A stretch of 64,000 bases of DNA from Sporothrix humicola (taxonomy: Eukaryota; Ascomycota; Sordariomycetes; Ophiostomatales; Ophiostomataceae), in NCBI GenBank assembly GCA_021396245.1, contig WNYE01000004.1, forward strand, positions 62,001-126,000. Direction: 5' to 3'. The position numbers were made by a program, and so were the translations under genes. The notes below the pieces were generated by a model, which saw only the letters and a list, made by a program, of their open reading frames with translations, searched no databases and had not been told where the DNA came from. Positions within the stretch are counted from its first letter, which is position 1. Every line of letters begins with the position of its first letter. Below are positions 1 through 9,956 of this stretch, one piece after another.

Positions 1-2296
1 TGTGTGCTTGTAAGCGTCGCCCAGGACCATGATGCTCTTAAACGTAATTTTTGTCAGAGGAGGGTGACGCGTACGCTTTCTTTTGAATGTTTTTATTCTT
101 GTGTCTGCTGTTTTGTAAAGCTTGTTCTGTAGGTCCTGTCACTGCTTCTCCAGCTTCTCCGTTCGCTCCTTTTTCTCCACCAAATAAGCGTTTTTGCCCA
201 ATTGGTCTCTTGCAAGCCTGAAACCTCGTACCCCAAAATCTTCCTGTCACGAAGAAAGGCCACGAAAGACGACTTGAACATCTTGATTTCTTTCGATCTG
301 CTTTCCATTTCACTGATGAAGAAGTGCATTTGCTCAGATGCTGTACAACAGCCAATTCCGTCCATATTCCAAGATCGAGAGTCCGGCGTACGAGTGCAAC
401 GCACTTTGTCCCTCTCTCCCCGAGTCTTGCATACGACCCACCTGTCGCACTGCCCATAGGAGCCGCCCAAATCTGGCCGTGTTTGTTTCGTCTTCAACGT
501 CCGTGACAATAGCTTGGAAATATTCGACGTACGACATCAGATACTTTCCAAAATGCGGCGTAGTGTATGTCTTACCAAAGTACTCCGTTCTCCGTACTCT
601 GTGGTTCCATCGCTCCTTCCCCCCCTTTTTCAGCATGTATTTTTTACGTGGTGGCGGTCGCACTTTCCTGTGCTGCTTTGCAGTTCTCGATCCCCCTCTA
701 CAAATTGCGTTACATTTATTCGATGAACAAGGAAACCTCACTCGGTCCCTCCTTCCCACCCCGGCCAACACTGCCCGTATTTTACAGGCCTTCAAGCCCT
801 GCCGCGAAAATACATGCAGGAGCCCCTTAAACAATGTCTTCAGCTGTCATTTTTGCCGCGTTCGCTCCTTCCCTGCTATCAATGTATCGTGGGGTCTTTC
901 CTGCTTTGTTTCTCGCGATGCAAAAGAATCGTAATTGCCTTCCTGGCGCTCTCCTATCCTCCAAACCCTGCCTCACGTAGCCCCTTTTCTCATCGCCTCA
1001 TCTTCAGCCCAGGATTGTCAAGGAAACAAAAATAGAACTAACTCCTCCTGTTTGGCATATGCTTGGGAGGGTATCACAGCTCTTTGTTTACTTTCCCATC
1101 AACTGCCCAGAGCAATTCCTTTAGTACTGCATCTTTCCAACACCAAAAGTTATGTTGATTTCATTCAATTGTCCCCAAATATCTTCTCATCTTGACATTT
1201 CCTCCGGTCCCTACGGAGCCCCTTTTCAGCGTTCCTCTAGCTCCAGTTCTGGCCCATTCTTCGTACCACGATACCGTTACGTTCTGAGGGGCTTAAGACA
1301 AGATACCCACAGCCAGAGCACCTTTGACCCTAGTCGCAAAACCGCAAAACCGCAAAGCCAAAACAACGATACAACGGCGACGTATTCCTTTTTTTCTTTT
1401 CGTTGTCACGGTCAAGGCTGTGGCCAGGCCCTGGCCGTTCTCTCACACACAAAGAGCCAGAGACTCGCCCAATCCCAGCTCACAATCCCAGCAGCCGCCG
1501 GGTGCAGGCATTGTCTCGAGGTATGATCTTCCTCAAAATCACCTTATGTTTCTGAAGCACCAGAGTCTTGGCGTCCCTCATAACACTCCCCCGATCTCCC
1601 ACATCCACCCTTTCTATTCTTTTCCTTTTGGTTTCTCTTGTCCTTCCTTTTCTTCCTTTTCCTACCGTCTCTCTCTTTTTGCTCTCTCTTTTTGTCCCTT
1701 TTTTCCTTTGCATCCACACCGAAGCCAGTCTTTTCTCTTCTGCCATCCCCCTCCTTCACTTCTTTCCTTCCCTTTTCTTCCTTTTTTTTTCTTCCCTTCT
1801 TTTGTGTCATCATCGCCATTTTCGATTTCCATCCTGCGTTGGTCTCCGTTTCTCCCTTCATCTTCGAGAGAGTGAGAGAGAAAAGAGACAGGTTGTTCGC
1901 CATCATCGTTTGAATTGTCTTTCGCTGACGCTCACGACTCTTTTTTTCCTCTGCGCCTCTTCTCCTCGCAGACTCGATATTCGTTCATTCTTTCATCGAT
2001 CCGATTGTACACGTTTTCCGCAGGCCGATTACTCTCCTTTCCCGAACAGTCGATATTTCTCTTCAGCAGGCTCTGAACATCTATTTCATCTCATTCTTTA
2101 TTCGATCACGACGACTCGCTCAAAATAAAAACGACGACATTGCAAACTAATTCACTCGCCACGACCTTCTCATCCGGACTGTCGTGGACTATTTGATTTG
2201 GGGTTTTGCTAGGAAGGGGGACGTTTCCGCTTCGCAGAATCGCCATCGAGACTTCTTTCTTCAACGAGGGCTCGACAAATCTCTCAACTCGCAACC
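1..2296 (+). promoter_or_regulatory. long pyrimidine-rich 5' region of the NADPH oxidase gene
   Basis: No convincing gene is seen in the first 2.3 kb; the open frames here overlap on both strands, are mostly opened by non-ATG codons and match nothing I know. From about 1590 to 1860 the plus strand is almost pure C/T, and the whole stretch from about 1553 to the oxidase ATG at 2297 contains no ATG on the plus strand. That suits a long leader or core promoter kept clear of upstream start codons. Transcription start not determined. Confidence 0.5.
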
Positions 2297-4163
2297 ATGT
2301 CGGGCTACGATAATTACGGAGGCGGCTACCGGGAGAAACAGTCAGAACGGTCACGATGGACGCCATTAACACGGATGCTTCTGTCGGGTGAGATGACCCA
2401 GGAGAAGCAAAAGGATCTGACAAACCGTGAGAAGTTTGACCGGTGGATGATCAACGAAGGTTACCGGCGATTGTACGTCCAGTGTCCCCAGTCCTAATCG
2501 AGACTCTCGTCTATGATCTCTTCTTTTTGTGAATGCTAACATACTTTCTCCAGCTTCGTCTTCGTCTTCATGGTGCTTCACGGTATGGTGTTTGCTTTCG
2601 GTTTCGTCAACTATGCACGGAAAGACAGCTTGCAAATCGCCCGTGACACCTTCGGCCCAACATATATGATTGCTCGTGCCGCTGCCCTGGTTCTGCATTT
2701 CGACGTCGCCATGGTCCTGTTCCCGGTTTGCCGTACCTTCATCTCGCTCGCCCGTCAAACTCCGCTCAACGGCATCATCCAATTTGACAAGAACATTACG
2801 TTCCACATCACCACAGCCTGGTCGATTGTCTTCTTCTCTTGGGTGCACACGATTGCCCACTGGAACAACTTTGCTCAGATCGCCGCCAAGAACAACCTCG
2901 GCTTCTATGGCTTCCTGCTCGCCAACTTTGTGTCTGGCCCCGGCTGGACTGGCTACGTGATGCTGACTGCTCTCATGGGCATGGTGCTCACGTCGGTCGA
3001 GAAGCCCCGCCGTGCCAACTACGAGCGCTTCTGGTACACGCACCACATGTTTGTCATCTTCTTCTTCTTCTGGTCGATCCACGGCGCCTTCTGCATGATC
3101 CAGCCCGACGTTGCGCCTTTCTGTATCTCGATCGGTACCCAGGCCGTCGGTGTGTTCTGGCAGTACTGGACGTACGGTGGCTATGTCTACCTGGCCGAGC
3201 GTGTTGCTCGTGAGCTCCGCGGTCGCCACAAGACGTACATCTCCAAGGTCGTGCAGCACCCCAGCAACGTGTGCGAGATCCAGATCAAGAAGGAGCACAC
3301 AAAGACGCGCGCTGGCCAGTACATCTTCTTCAGCTGTCCGGCTGTGTCAATCTGGCAGTACCACCCGTTCACTCTGACGAGCGCGCCCGAGGAGGACTAC
3401 ATCTCGATCCACATGCGTGTTGTCGGCGACTTTACGCGCGAGGTGGCCAAGGCTCTGGGCTGCGAGTTTGACCGCAAGGACAAGGACGCGTCCAAGGTTG
3501 TCGGTGTCAATGGCGACAACAACGAGGTTGACCCGGCGCTGCGCCGTGTGCTGCCCCGCGTTTACCTCGACGGTCCCTTTGGCTCGGCGTCCGAGGACGT
3601 GTTCAAGTACGAGGTCTCGGTGCTGGTGGGTGCGGGTATCGGTGTGACGCCGTTTGCGTCGATTCTCAAGTCGATCTGGTACCGCATGAACTACCCGCAG
3701 TCCAAGACACGTCTGTCCAAGGTGTACTTTGTGTGGATTTGTCGTGACTTTGGTTCGTTTGAGTGGTTCCGGTCGCTGCTGCTGGCCATTGAGGCCCAGG
3801 ACGTCGACAACCGCATCGAGATCCACACATACCTGACGGCCAAGATCAAGATTGACGACGCGACCAACATTATGATCAACGACGCCAACGCCGACAAGGA
3901 CGCCATCACGGGCCTGCGGGCGCCGACCAACTTTGGCCGGCCCAACTGGGACATGATCTTCCGGGGCATCCGCAAGCTGCACACGCCGGCCGAGGCGGGT
4001 GTGTTCTTCTGCGGTCCCAAGGGTCTTGGTAGCACGCTGCACATTTTCTGCAACAAGTACAGCGAGCCTGGGTAAGTCGACCTCCATGTATATCTTTTAT
4101 TATTTTTGTTCTCCTGCTAACATTCTCAGCTTCTCATTCGTCTGGGGTAAGGAGAATTTCTAG
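2297..4163 (+). CDS. noxB: superoxide-generating NADPH oxidase, NoxB/Nox2-like
   Basis: Exons 2297-2472, 2554-4071 and 4130-4163 give about 575 residues. The enzyme moves electrons from NADPH through FAD and two hemes across a membrane to oxygen, making superoxide for hyphal and sexual differentiation (known for the family). Visible features: transmembrane helices from about residue 57; paired heme histidines in WVHTIAHW and FWYTHHMF; the FAD motif HPFTLTSAP; the NADPH motif VGAGIGVTPFASIL; FCGPKG; and the family C-terminus KENF, supplied by a tiny third exon. About 50 residues precede the WMINEG segment that aligns with the start of human gp91phox. That extension and the motif GQYIFFSCP made me choose NoxB over NoxA; the isoform call is from memory of the family. 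Both introns have good donors (gtacgt, gtaagt) and gctaac branch sites. The start lies in CAACCATG. Confidence 0.9.
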
Positions 4164-4885
4164 ACGACTGCAGTTTTGGAGGCTGCTTTTCAGCAGGCCC
4201 CTTTTTTCCTTTCTCTTGTTCTAGACTTTCTTTTTACAAAAACTTGGATTCCCCCATCACGTTCAATCACGTTCAATCCTCATCTCACCCACAAACAACA
4301 TCATCTTCTCTGTCTATAGTGCGCCATCTACTCTTTTTTTTCTTTCCTCTCTTTATTTTTCCTTGTGTGTCATATTGCTCTTCAATTCTTCTCATCAGCG
4401 CGCCGGGCGCAAAGAAAGACGCTTTTTATTCTATCTATATCTTTTTTTTGAAAGCTCTGCTCGTTCTTTTTTACAGTGTGCCCAGCTCTCCTTGTTCATA
4501 GTCGTTTGATCTTTTTTTTTTGTTTATTCTTTTTCTTTTCTGTTTCTCCTTTTCTTATACATATATATACACTGGAAACAGGCCAGGGGGGTGGATATAT
4601 GAGTGGCAGTGGGTAGGAGGACAGTCAGTGGATGGACTCGCAGATGGAAGGAAAACAACCCTGTGTTGGTCTTCAGGGTCGATGGAGAACAGGCTGTTGT
4701 GTTTTGTATTCATTCACAACGGGCCTCTTTACGTCAAGTAGTTAACCAAGACAATAAATAAAAACTCATAAAGATTTTAATATAACGGTCCCAAATAAGC
4801 TCCTTCAGTTGCTGTCTTTCTCCCTTTCTCCGTCACGCCCCCTCCCATGTAAACACTGTCGACGCATAGAATTGCCCTAAGCTTC
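4164..4885. other. spacer between noxB and tRNA-Arg
   Basis: T-rich 3' flank of the oxidase gene, probably its 3' UTR and terminator region. Only short T-rich open frames; no gene seen. Confidence 0.5.
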
Positions 4886-4957
4886 GGCCCCTTGGCCTAA
4901 TGGTAAGGCGTTGCTTTCCGGTGGCAAAGATTCTGGGTTCGAGTCCCAGGGGGGTCG
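4886..4957 (+). tRNA. tRNA-Arg (anticodon CCG)
   Basis: A 72-nt cloverleaf without intron. The acceptor stem pairs 4886-4892 with 4950-4956 (with G-U pairs) and leaves discriminator G at 4957. The D stem is GCCT/AGGC, the anticodon stem TTGCT/GGCAA, the anticodon loop TTCCGGT gives CCG (reads CGG arginine codons), and the T arm is CTGGG-TTCGAGT-CCCAG. CGG is usable in this GC-rich coding set. The following T runs fit RNA polymerase III termination. Confidence 0.95.
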
Positions 4958-4972
4958 TTTTGTTTTTTTTTT
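4958..4972 (+). terminator. RNA polymerase III terminator of tRNA-Arg
   Basis: Four T residues at 4958-4961, one G, then ten T at 4963-4972, starting directly after the tRNA 3' end. Confidence 0.85.
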
Positions 4973-5295
4973 GGCTTTTTTGCAGGTGCCTTTCAATGAC
5001 GGCAGTACCTTGCATTACTTTTGTTCCCTTTTTTGTGTTTTGTCTTTGTGCAACGTGATGATATGTCGTCGACATCTTTGCCCGTCAAGAGTACCTTTTG
5101 TTAGTGGCCATCCGCTGATCTGCACCAAAAGACGCCCCCACACCTAGCTTCAACAACGCCAAGCGGCACCTTCCTTTTGGCCTGTGATCGCGGGACACCA
5201 CTAAGGCTGAAAATGAAAAGCTAAAACCTCGCTTTGATTCGGCAATTCTGACGTTCTTCCTTTCTTCCTCACTCACACCACATGCACATCCCACA
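4973..5295. promoter_or_regulatory. 5' region of the mitochondrial carrier gene
   Basis: Spacer of about 320 bp with no gene seen; it ends in the A/C-rich context CACAATG of the carrier gene. Confidence 0.4.
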
Positions 5296-6282
5296 ATGTC
5301 CGCCGACTTTTGGGCCGGCTACATCAGCGGCGCGGCCGGCATCCTGATTGGCAACCCGCTCGATCTCGTCAAGGTGCGCCTGCAAGCGGGGGGCGACGTC
5401 GTCCGGCCCAGAGTAGCCGCTGCAGCTCTCGCATCTGCGGGCAGCAGCCGCCCCTCCTTCTTCCAGCGCACAGCCGCCCTCGCAACCGGCGCCGCCGCAC
5501 CCGTCCTCGGCTATGGCGCGCTCAACGCCCTGCTATTTGTGTCCTACCGCCAGGCGGAGACGTTCCTGGCCCCGCCGACAACACCAGGAGGATCGCCCAA
5601 CCCGACACCCGCGACGACATGGGTCGCCGGCGCCGTGGCCGGCCTGGCCACGTGGATCGTGAGCGCGCCCACCGAGCTCATCAAGTGCCGTGCGCAGCTG
5701 GCGTTGGGCCAGTCCTCCCCGCAAAACGGTACGCCTCCCACAAAAGGGCCCTCCTCATGGTCGATTGCCCGCCAGGTGTGGCGCGCCGAGGGTCTCAAGG
5801 GCTTCTTCCTTGGCGGCACCGTCACAGCCATGCGGGACAGCATCGGCTACGGCTTCTACTTTTGGTCGTACCTGCTGGCGACAGATGCGTGGAAACGGTA
5901 CGAGCAGAAAGGACAAGAACTGGGCGCCTCAACTGACACATCTCCCTCCGCCACTGCCACGTTAATGTGCGGCGGTCTTGCGGGTGTCGTCACTTGGGCC
6001 AGCGTCTTTCCGCTCGACGTGATCAAGACGCGCGTGCAGAACCAGGCGCTGCTACCCGTGGAGGGAGCGAGAGCGCCTCTTTTGGGGGCTTCTTCGGCAG
6101 AAACGTTTGCGCCCCGCCGACTCTCAACGATGGAGATCACGCGGCTAGCTTACCGTGAAGGCGGCCTGCCGGTCTTCTTCCGCGGCCTCGGTGTCTGCAG
6201 TGCGCGCGCTTTTGTCGTCAACGCCGTGCAATGGGCCGTCTACGAATGGATCATGCGAGAACTGGGTGCCAAAGTGCACTGA
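5296..6282 (+). CDS. mitochondrial carrier (SLC25) family protein
   Basis: A single-exon gene for 328 residues, the usual size for an inner mitochondrial membrane carrier made of three repeats of two helices. All three signature motifs are present: PLDLVKVRLQ at about residue 21, PTELIKCRAQ at about 125 and PLDVIKTRVQ at about 239. They close the salt-bridge gate on the matrix side. The opening FWAGYISGAAG and the overall motif pattern resemble the SLC25A45/47/48 and acylcarnitine/amino-acid carrier branch, but I cannot assign the substrate. The loop after the first repeat is rich in Ala, Ser and Pro. The start context is CACAATG. A convergent or divergent partner is not obvious; the flanks are tRNA genes. 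Confidence 0.9.
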   Translation: MSADFWAGYISGAAGILIGNPLDLVKVRLQAGGDVVRPRVAAAALASAGSSRPSFFQRTAALATGAAAPVLGYGALNALLFVSYRQAETFLAPPTTPGGSPNPTPATTWVAGAVAGLATWIVSAPTELIKCRAQLALGQSSPQNGTPPTKGPSSWSIARQVWRAEGLKGFFLGGTVTAMRDSIGYGFYFWSYLLATDAWKRYEQKGQELGASTDTSPSATATLMCGGLAGVVTWASVFPLDVIKTRVQNQALLPVEGARAPLLGASSAETFAPRRLSTMEITRLAYREGGLPVFFRGLGVCSARAFVVNAVQWAVYEWIMRELGAKVH

Positions 6283-6863
6283 TAGACGACAGACGTGGGT
6301 GTCTGTTTAGAGATAAAAGTTTCTGCTTTTTTTGTATATGATGGATCAAGACACGGTATATAGGATTGGGAATCTGGATAGACAACAAAACAATAAATGT
6401 TTAAAGGTACTTTTGCGTTGGTTGCTTCTTGTGTGGCATTATTTTTCTGTGGTATTCTTGTCTCCTACCCCCTTTTTTTTTAATTTTTTTTTTGAAGTAC
6501 AATTCAAATCAAAATCAAAATCGAAATGAATAATTTCATTTAAAAAAATCAGATACAATGTATTTTCTTACAACATTTTCAAATTAAAAAAAAAATCTCG
6601 TAAATTTTGAAAATTATCGACACAATTAAAAAACGTATTAATAAAGAAAAAACGAGACAAAAGAGTGATGCTGTTCAAACGAGACGCACTTTTCTGCTAT
6701 ATTCACTCCTTCCCTGCGACCGCCCTCTCTGCCACGCACTCATTGGTTAAAAAATGCATTGAACCATCATTCAATATGGTTACTTCTGCTGGAGAACTGG
6801 CCAAAAATAATAAAAAATGATAAACAACGTCAAAAGATGCAAAAATGAAGAATTAAATGCTTT
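6283..6863. other. AT-rich spacer
   Basis: Between the carrier gene and tRNA-Asp. Strongly AT-rich at about 6460-6660 with A and T runs; no gene seen. The A5 run at 6841-6845 reads as a T5 pol III stop for the minus-strand tRNA. Confidence 0.5.
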
Positions 6864-6967
6864 CTCTCTCGCCGGGAATTGAACCCGGGTCCCGAGCGAT
6901 TTGCCGGACAGCACCATGTGATGTGTCACTTGACAAGCTCGTATACTGACCACTATACTACAAGAGA
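6864..6967 (-). tRNA. tRNA-Asp (anticodon GTC) with a 32-nt intron
   Basis: Read on the minus strand. The acceptor TCTCTTG (6967-6961) pairs with CGAGAGA (6871-6865) and leaves discriminator G. The D stem is GTAT/GTAT-like, the anticodon stem CGAGC/GCTCG, the loop TTGTCA with anticodon GTC, and the T arm CCGGG-TTCAATT-CCCGG. The two halves of the anticodon arm are separated by a 32-nt intron inserted one base 3' of the anticodon, the canonical place for a nuclear tRNA intron. The mature length is 72 nt. Confidence 0.9.
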
Positions 6968-7382
6968 TGCTTGCTTTTGATTGGTTGATGAGCGTCTGGC
7001 CATTAAGTTCACCTTATTAGATGACAACAAGCACTCCAAAAGCTGGTGACCACTTTGCAATTTTGTTAGCGAAGCAATGAACTGTATTTGTTTGAAAACC
7101 AAAACATGAAAAACTGACAAATGTAGACCGAAATAGACATCTCTATTGAGATTAATAGTAATTGATTTTTTTCTACGTTTTTGTTTTGGGTGATTGATAT
7201 GGAAATATGAATAAAAATAAATTAGGCTCTTACAGACATCTTGGATTCTGGTGTATTGAAATTCTAGTGGGGCTTATGCCATCCTGAATTGTCATCAACA
7301 CTCATCGCTTTTAACGTCACCACAATCTCATGCAACAATCACAATGAGGTGAGCTTTTCGTCAAAGTATTTTCGACAACACA
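6968..7382. promoter_or_regulatory. 5' region of ASA1
   Basis: AT-rich spacer of about 415 bp upstream of the WD40 gene. No gene seen. Confidence 0.4.
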
Positions 7383-8969
7383 ATGGCATCAACTGTTGCG
7401 GCAGCCCGCCCTCCGGCGCAGCCCACGGCCATTCTGCGCGGCCACCGCGCGCAAGTCCATGCCGCCGTCTTTATGCGGCTGGACCACAGCACGCCCGGCG
7501 AGAGCTCCATGACGGCCGACACGCGTCTCGTTACTGGCGACAGCGACGGCTATGTCGTGCTCTGGGACCTGAGCATTGTGCGGCCCCGCGGCGTGTGGCG
7601 CGCACACACCAACAGCATCTTGGGGATTGCCGCGTGGGACCAGGACCAGCAGGTCGTGACGCACGGGCGGGACCACCGGCTGGTCGTGTGGCAATTGGGA
7701 GTGGCCGATGAGGCGAGACTGTCGACAGTGCTGCCTTTGGACCAGGAATCGGTAGGGTCATCATCTTCTTCTTCCCAGGGGTCGTCCCACCCCCAGCCGT
7801 GGATAGTGCACGTCCTGGACGTTAACACGATGAACTTTTGCGCGTTTGCATGGTGCGGGCTGCTGGGCAGCGTGGCGGCCGTGACTGCGGTGACGGCACA
7901 ACCATCTACAGATACACAGCTCACGACCGCGTCTGCACCGCTAACCGAGAGACTGATCGCCGTGCCAAACACGCTCAAGCTCGAGGCGGCCGACATTTAC
8001 CACTTGCCGTCGCAACGACGCATCAACACGGTCAAGCTCGGCACAAAAGAGGGCATGATCATGGCACTGGCCCTCTTCTACGCCCCTACCAAAGAATTGT
8101 CCGCCGACCCTACCCTCGTGCTTATTGCCGCCTTCGAGAACGGCGTGGCCGTCGTCGCTCTCCTCCGCCAAGGCGCCGACGGGCCAGCCGAGATTGTCTA
8201 CCGTGCACAGCCGCACAGCCAGCCCATCCTGTCGCTGGACGTGGCGCCCGACAAGTCGTACTTTTTGACATCGGCAGCGGATGCCGTGCTGGCGAAGCAC
8301 CCGATACGAGTGCCAGAGGTCAGACAAGCTGTGGCTACCCCGGCGCCGCCTCAGCCAAGCACGTCAAAACCAGCACCACCCCCACCTGCTGGAAAGCCTG
8401 TTTCTCTCCTCTCGGCAGCTCTCGCAAAGGAGGCGGCACCCCCACCTACTGGCAAGCCAGTTTCTCTCTTATCGGCAGCCCTCGCTAAAGAGGCTGCATC
8501 TCAGCCATCGTCTTCCAACACACCGCCACCGAAAAGTGCTGCCGCCCCTCAACCACTCGAGATCGAGACACAGCCTCTGGCAGTCGTCAACACAAAACAC
8601 GCCGGCCAGCAGGGTGTGCGCATCCGCGACGATGGGCGACTGTTTGCTACGGCGGGATGGGACGCCCGTGTGCGTGTCTACACGGCGCAGACAATGAAGG
8701 AGGTCGCCGTGCTCAAGTGGCACCAGGTGGGATGTTTTGCCGTAGCGTTTGCGCCTGTAGTGAAGGCGGACGTCAAAGAAGGAGAGGGAGACAAGGCGGT
8801 ACCTGGTGCCAGCTCAACAGGAGGCACTGCCAGCAATAGCACAGCCCTCACTTCACGGGGCCGCCGGGACGTCAGCGTTAAAGAACGCCGTCTACGGCAC
8901 GCTGTTACGGCGCACTGGCTGGCCGTCGGCTGCAAAGACGGCAAGATTAGTCTGTGGGACATCTTTTAA
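7383..8969 (+). CDS. ASA1: ASTRA-associated protein 1, WD40 repeat protein
   Basis: A single exon for 528 residues. ASA1 is a WD40 propeller subunit of the ASTRA complex, which helps assemble PIKK kinases and chromatin remodelling machinery in the nucleus. Family-typical stretches are visible: ILRGHRAQVHAAVF near the N-terminus, TGDSDGYVVLWD, THGRDHRLVVWQL, then PWIVHVLDVNTMNFCAFAW, and GCKDGKISLWDIF at the extreme C-terminus. A Pro/Ala/Lys-rich insert around residues 315-400 carries an exact-frame 20-residue tandem duplication (listed separately). The gene runs convergently with POP4, leaving only 114 bp between the two stops. The start context ACACAATGG is good. Confidence 0.88.
   Translation: MASTVAAARPPAQPTAILRGHRAQVHAAVFMRLDHSTPGESSMTADTRLVTGDSDGYVVLWDLSIVRPRGVWRAHTNSILGIAAWDQDQQVVTHGRDHRLVVWQLGVADEARLSTVLPLDQESVGSSSSSSQGSSHPQPWIVHVLDVNTMNFCAFAWCGLLGSVAAVTAVTAQPSTDTQLTTASAPLTERLIAVPNTLKLEAADIYHLPSQRRINTVKLGTKEGMIMALALFYAPTKELSADPTLVLIAAFENGVAVVALLRQGADGPAEIVYRAQPHSQPILSLDVAPDKSYFLTSAADAVLAKHPIRVPEVRQAVATPAPPQPSTSKPAPPPPAGKPVSLLSAALAKEAAPPPTGKPVSLLSAALAKEAASQPSSSNTPPPKSAAAPQPLEIETQPLAVVNTKHAGQQGVRIRDDGRLFATAGWDARVRVYTAQTMKEVAVLKWHQVGCFAVAFAPVVKADVKEGEGDKAVPGASSTGGTASNSTALTSRGRRDVSVKERRLRHAVTAHWLAVGCKDGKISLWDIF
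8382..8501 (+). repeat. 60-bp in-frame tandem duplication inside ASA1
   Basis: Two 60-bp units, 8382-8441 and 8442-8501, each encode the core KPVSLLSAALAKEAA. By eye about 11 of 60 bases differ but only 2 of 20 residues, so most differences are silent. Confidence 0.85.
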
Positions 8970-9083
8970 GGGGTGAGGATAGACAGTTAGAAATAAATGA
9001 TAATGAATTAACGCTATATCTATGCAATCGGCACACTGTCCGGGGTATCATAATCTCGTTTCGTCTTCTCGCCTTGCTTGCTC

Positions 9084-9956
9084 CTACAGCTCCTTGTAAA
9101 AGTGCTGCTTGAACTTGCGGCCCGCTCGGTCGGCCGCCCGGTGCATAAACTGCGAGCCCAGGATCTCAATGACCAGTTTGGGCACTTCAGGCTGTGCGGC
9201 AGAGCCGCCCTCCTTGTCTTTCTCCTTCTCGTCCACCGTCTTCGCTTCCTCCTCCTTGTCGTCCTCCACCGGGATTTCTATCCGAAAGAAGGACCCTTCC
9301 TTGGGCACCATCTTGGTCTTGTTCTGCGGCGTCACAATCTCAAACACAAACCGCGTGTCCCGCACAACAATGCCCCGCGTGCCTACTCGTCCGACACATG
9401 TGCTTCGCGTCACTTCGACGAGTGCGCCGTGAAAGTCGGCCGCTGTTAACTTGGCTGCCGCGCCTGCGCCGCCCGTCCGCAGTTCTTGCGGGCCCAGCAC
9501 TTCGCGGATGTAGCCCAGCCACAGCCGGTGGAGGGGCAGAAATGTGTTGTACGTCGGTTTGGGTGGCGTTTGCTTTGCTTCGATCTGCCGTCTCTGCCTC
9601 GACGACAAGGGCTTGGGTTTGAGCTGTTTCGCGCGGTGCAGCCGTTGCTCCTGCTTGATCCGCCGGGCGCGCCTCCGTGCATCGCGGCCGTTGTGCCCAG
9701 ACGCGCCGGCTGCGGCGAGTTCGGCGGCATTGGAGGCGGCAGCCGCTGCTGCCAGAGGTGCGGCGGCGGCGGAGGGTGTTGTAGTCGCGGATGTAGCTGT
9801 GATTGCGGCCTCGTTCAGTCTGTCCTCGCGCCCCGGCGATGTTGGCCGCAAAAACTGTTCGCGGTGCTGGATCTTTTCGGTGAAAATCTGGCCGGCCGTG
9901 TCGGGCGAGTGTGCGCGTTCGAGCAGCCGGTGCAGAGCACCCTTGGAGGATGCCAT
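9084..9956 (-). CDS. POP4: RNase P/MRP protein subunit Pop4 (Rpp29)
   Basis: A single exon for 290 residues. Pop4/Rpp29 is a small RNA-binding subunit shared by RNase P (tRNA 5' processing) and RNase MRP (pre-rRNA processing) in the nucleolus. The C-terminal half holds the Rpp29 Sm-like fold: FLPLHRLWLGYIREVLG, then LTAADFHGALVEVTRS, VGTRGIVVRDTRFVFEIVT and VPKEGSFFRIEIP, ending with LVIEILGSQFMHRAADRAGRKFK. A charged insert rich in Lys and Glu sits before the last strand. The N-terminal part is Ala-rich low complexity, then Arg/Lys-rich. I start at the ATG at 9956 (CCACCATGG, near-ideal context); the frame stays open upstream only through a GTG. Confidence 0.9.
   Translation of the reverse strand: MASSKGALHRLLERAHSPDTAGQIFTEKIQHREQFLRPTSPGREDRLNEAAITATSATTTPSAAAAPLAAAAAASNAAELAAAGASGHNGRDARRRARRIKQEQRLHRAKQLKPKPLSSRQRRQIEAKQTPPKPTYNTFLPLHRLWLGYIREVLGPQELRTGGAGAAAKLTAADFHGALVEVTRSTCVGRVGTRGIVVRDTRFVFEIVTPQNKTKMVPKEGSFFRIEIPVEDDKEEEAKTVDEKEKDKEGGSAAQPEVPKLVIEILGSQFMHRAADRAGRKFKQHFYKEL

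Noticed and set aside
338..934. 198-codon plus frame and a 166-codon minus frame over the same DNA
   Set aside because: They overlap each other, show no domain, and have Ser/Pro/Phe- or Arg/Lys-rich text typical of frames in C/T-rich non-coding DNA.
1324..2128. Long Ser/Phe/Pro-rich plus frames
   Set aside because: Pure consequence of the C/T tract; no ATG start for the longest ones and no conserved motif.
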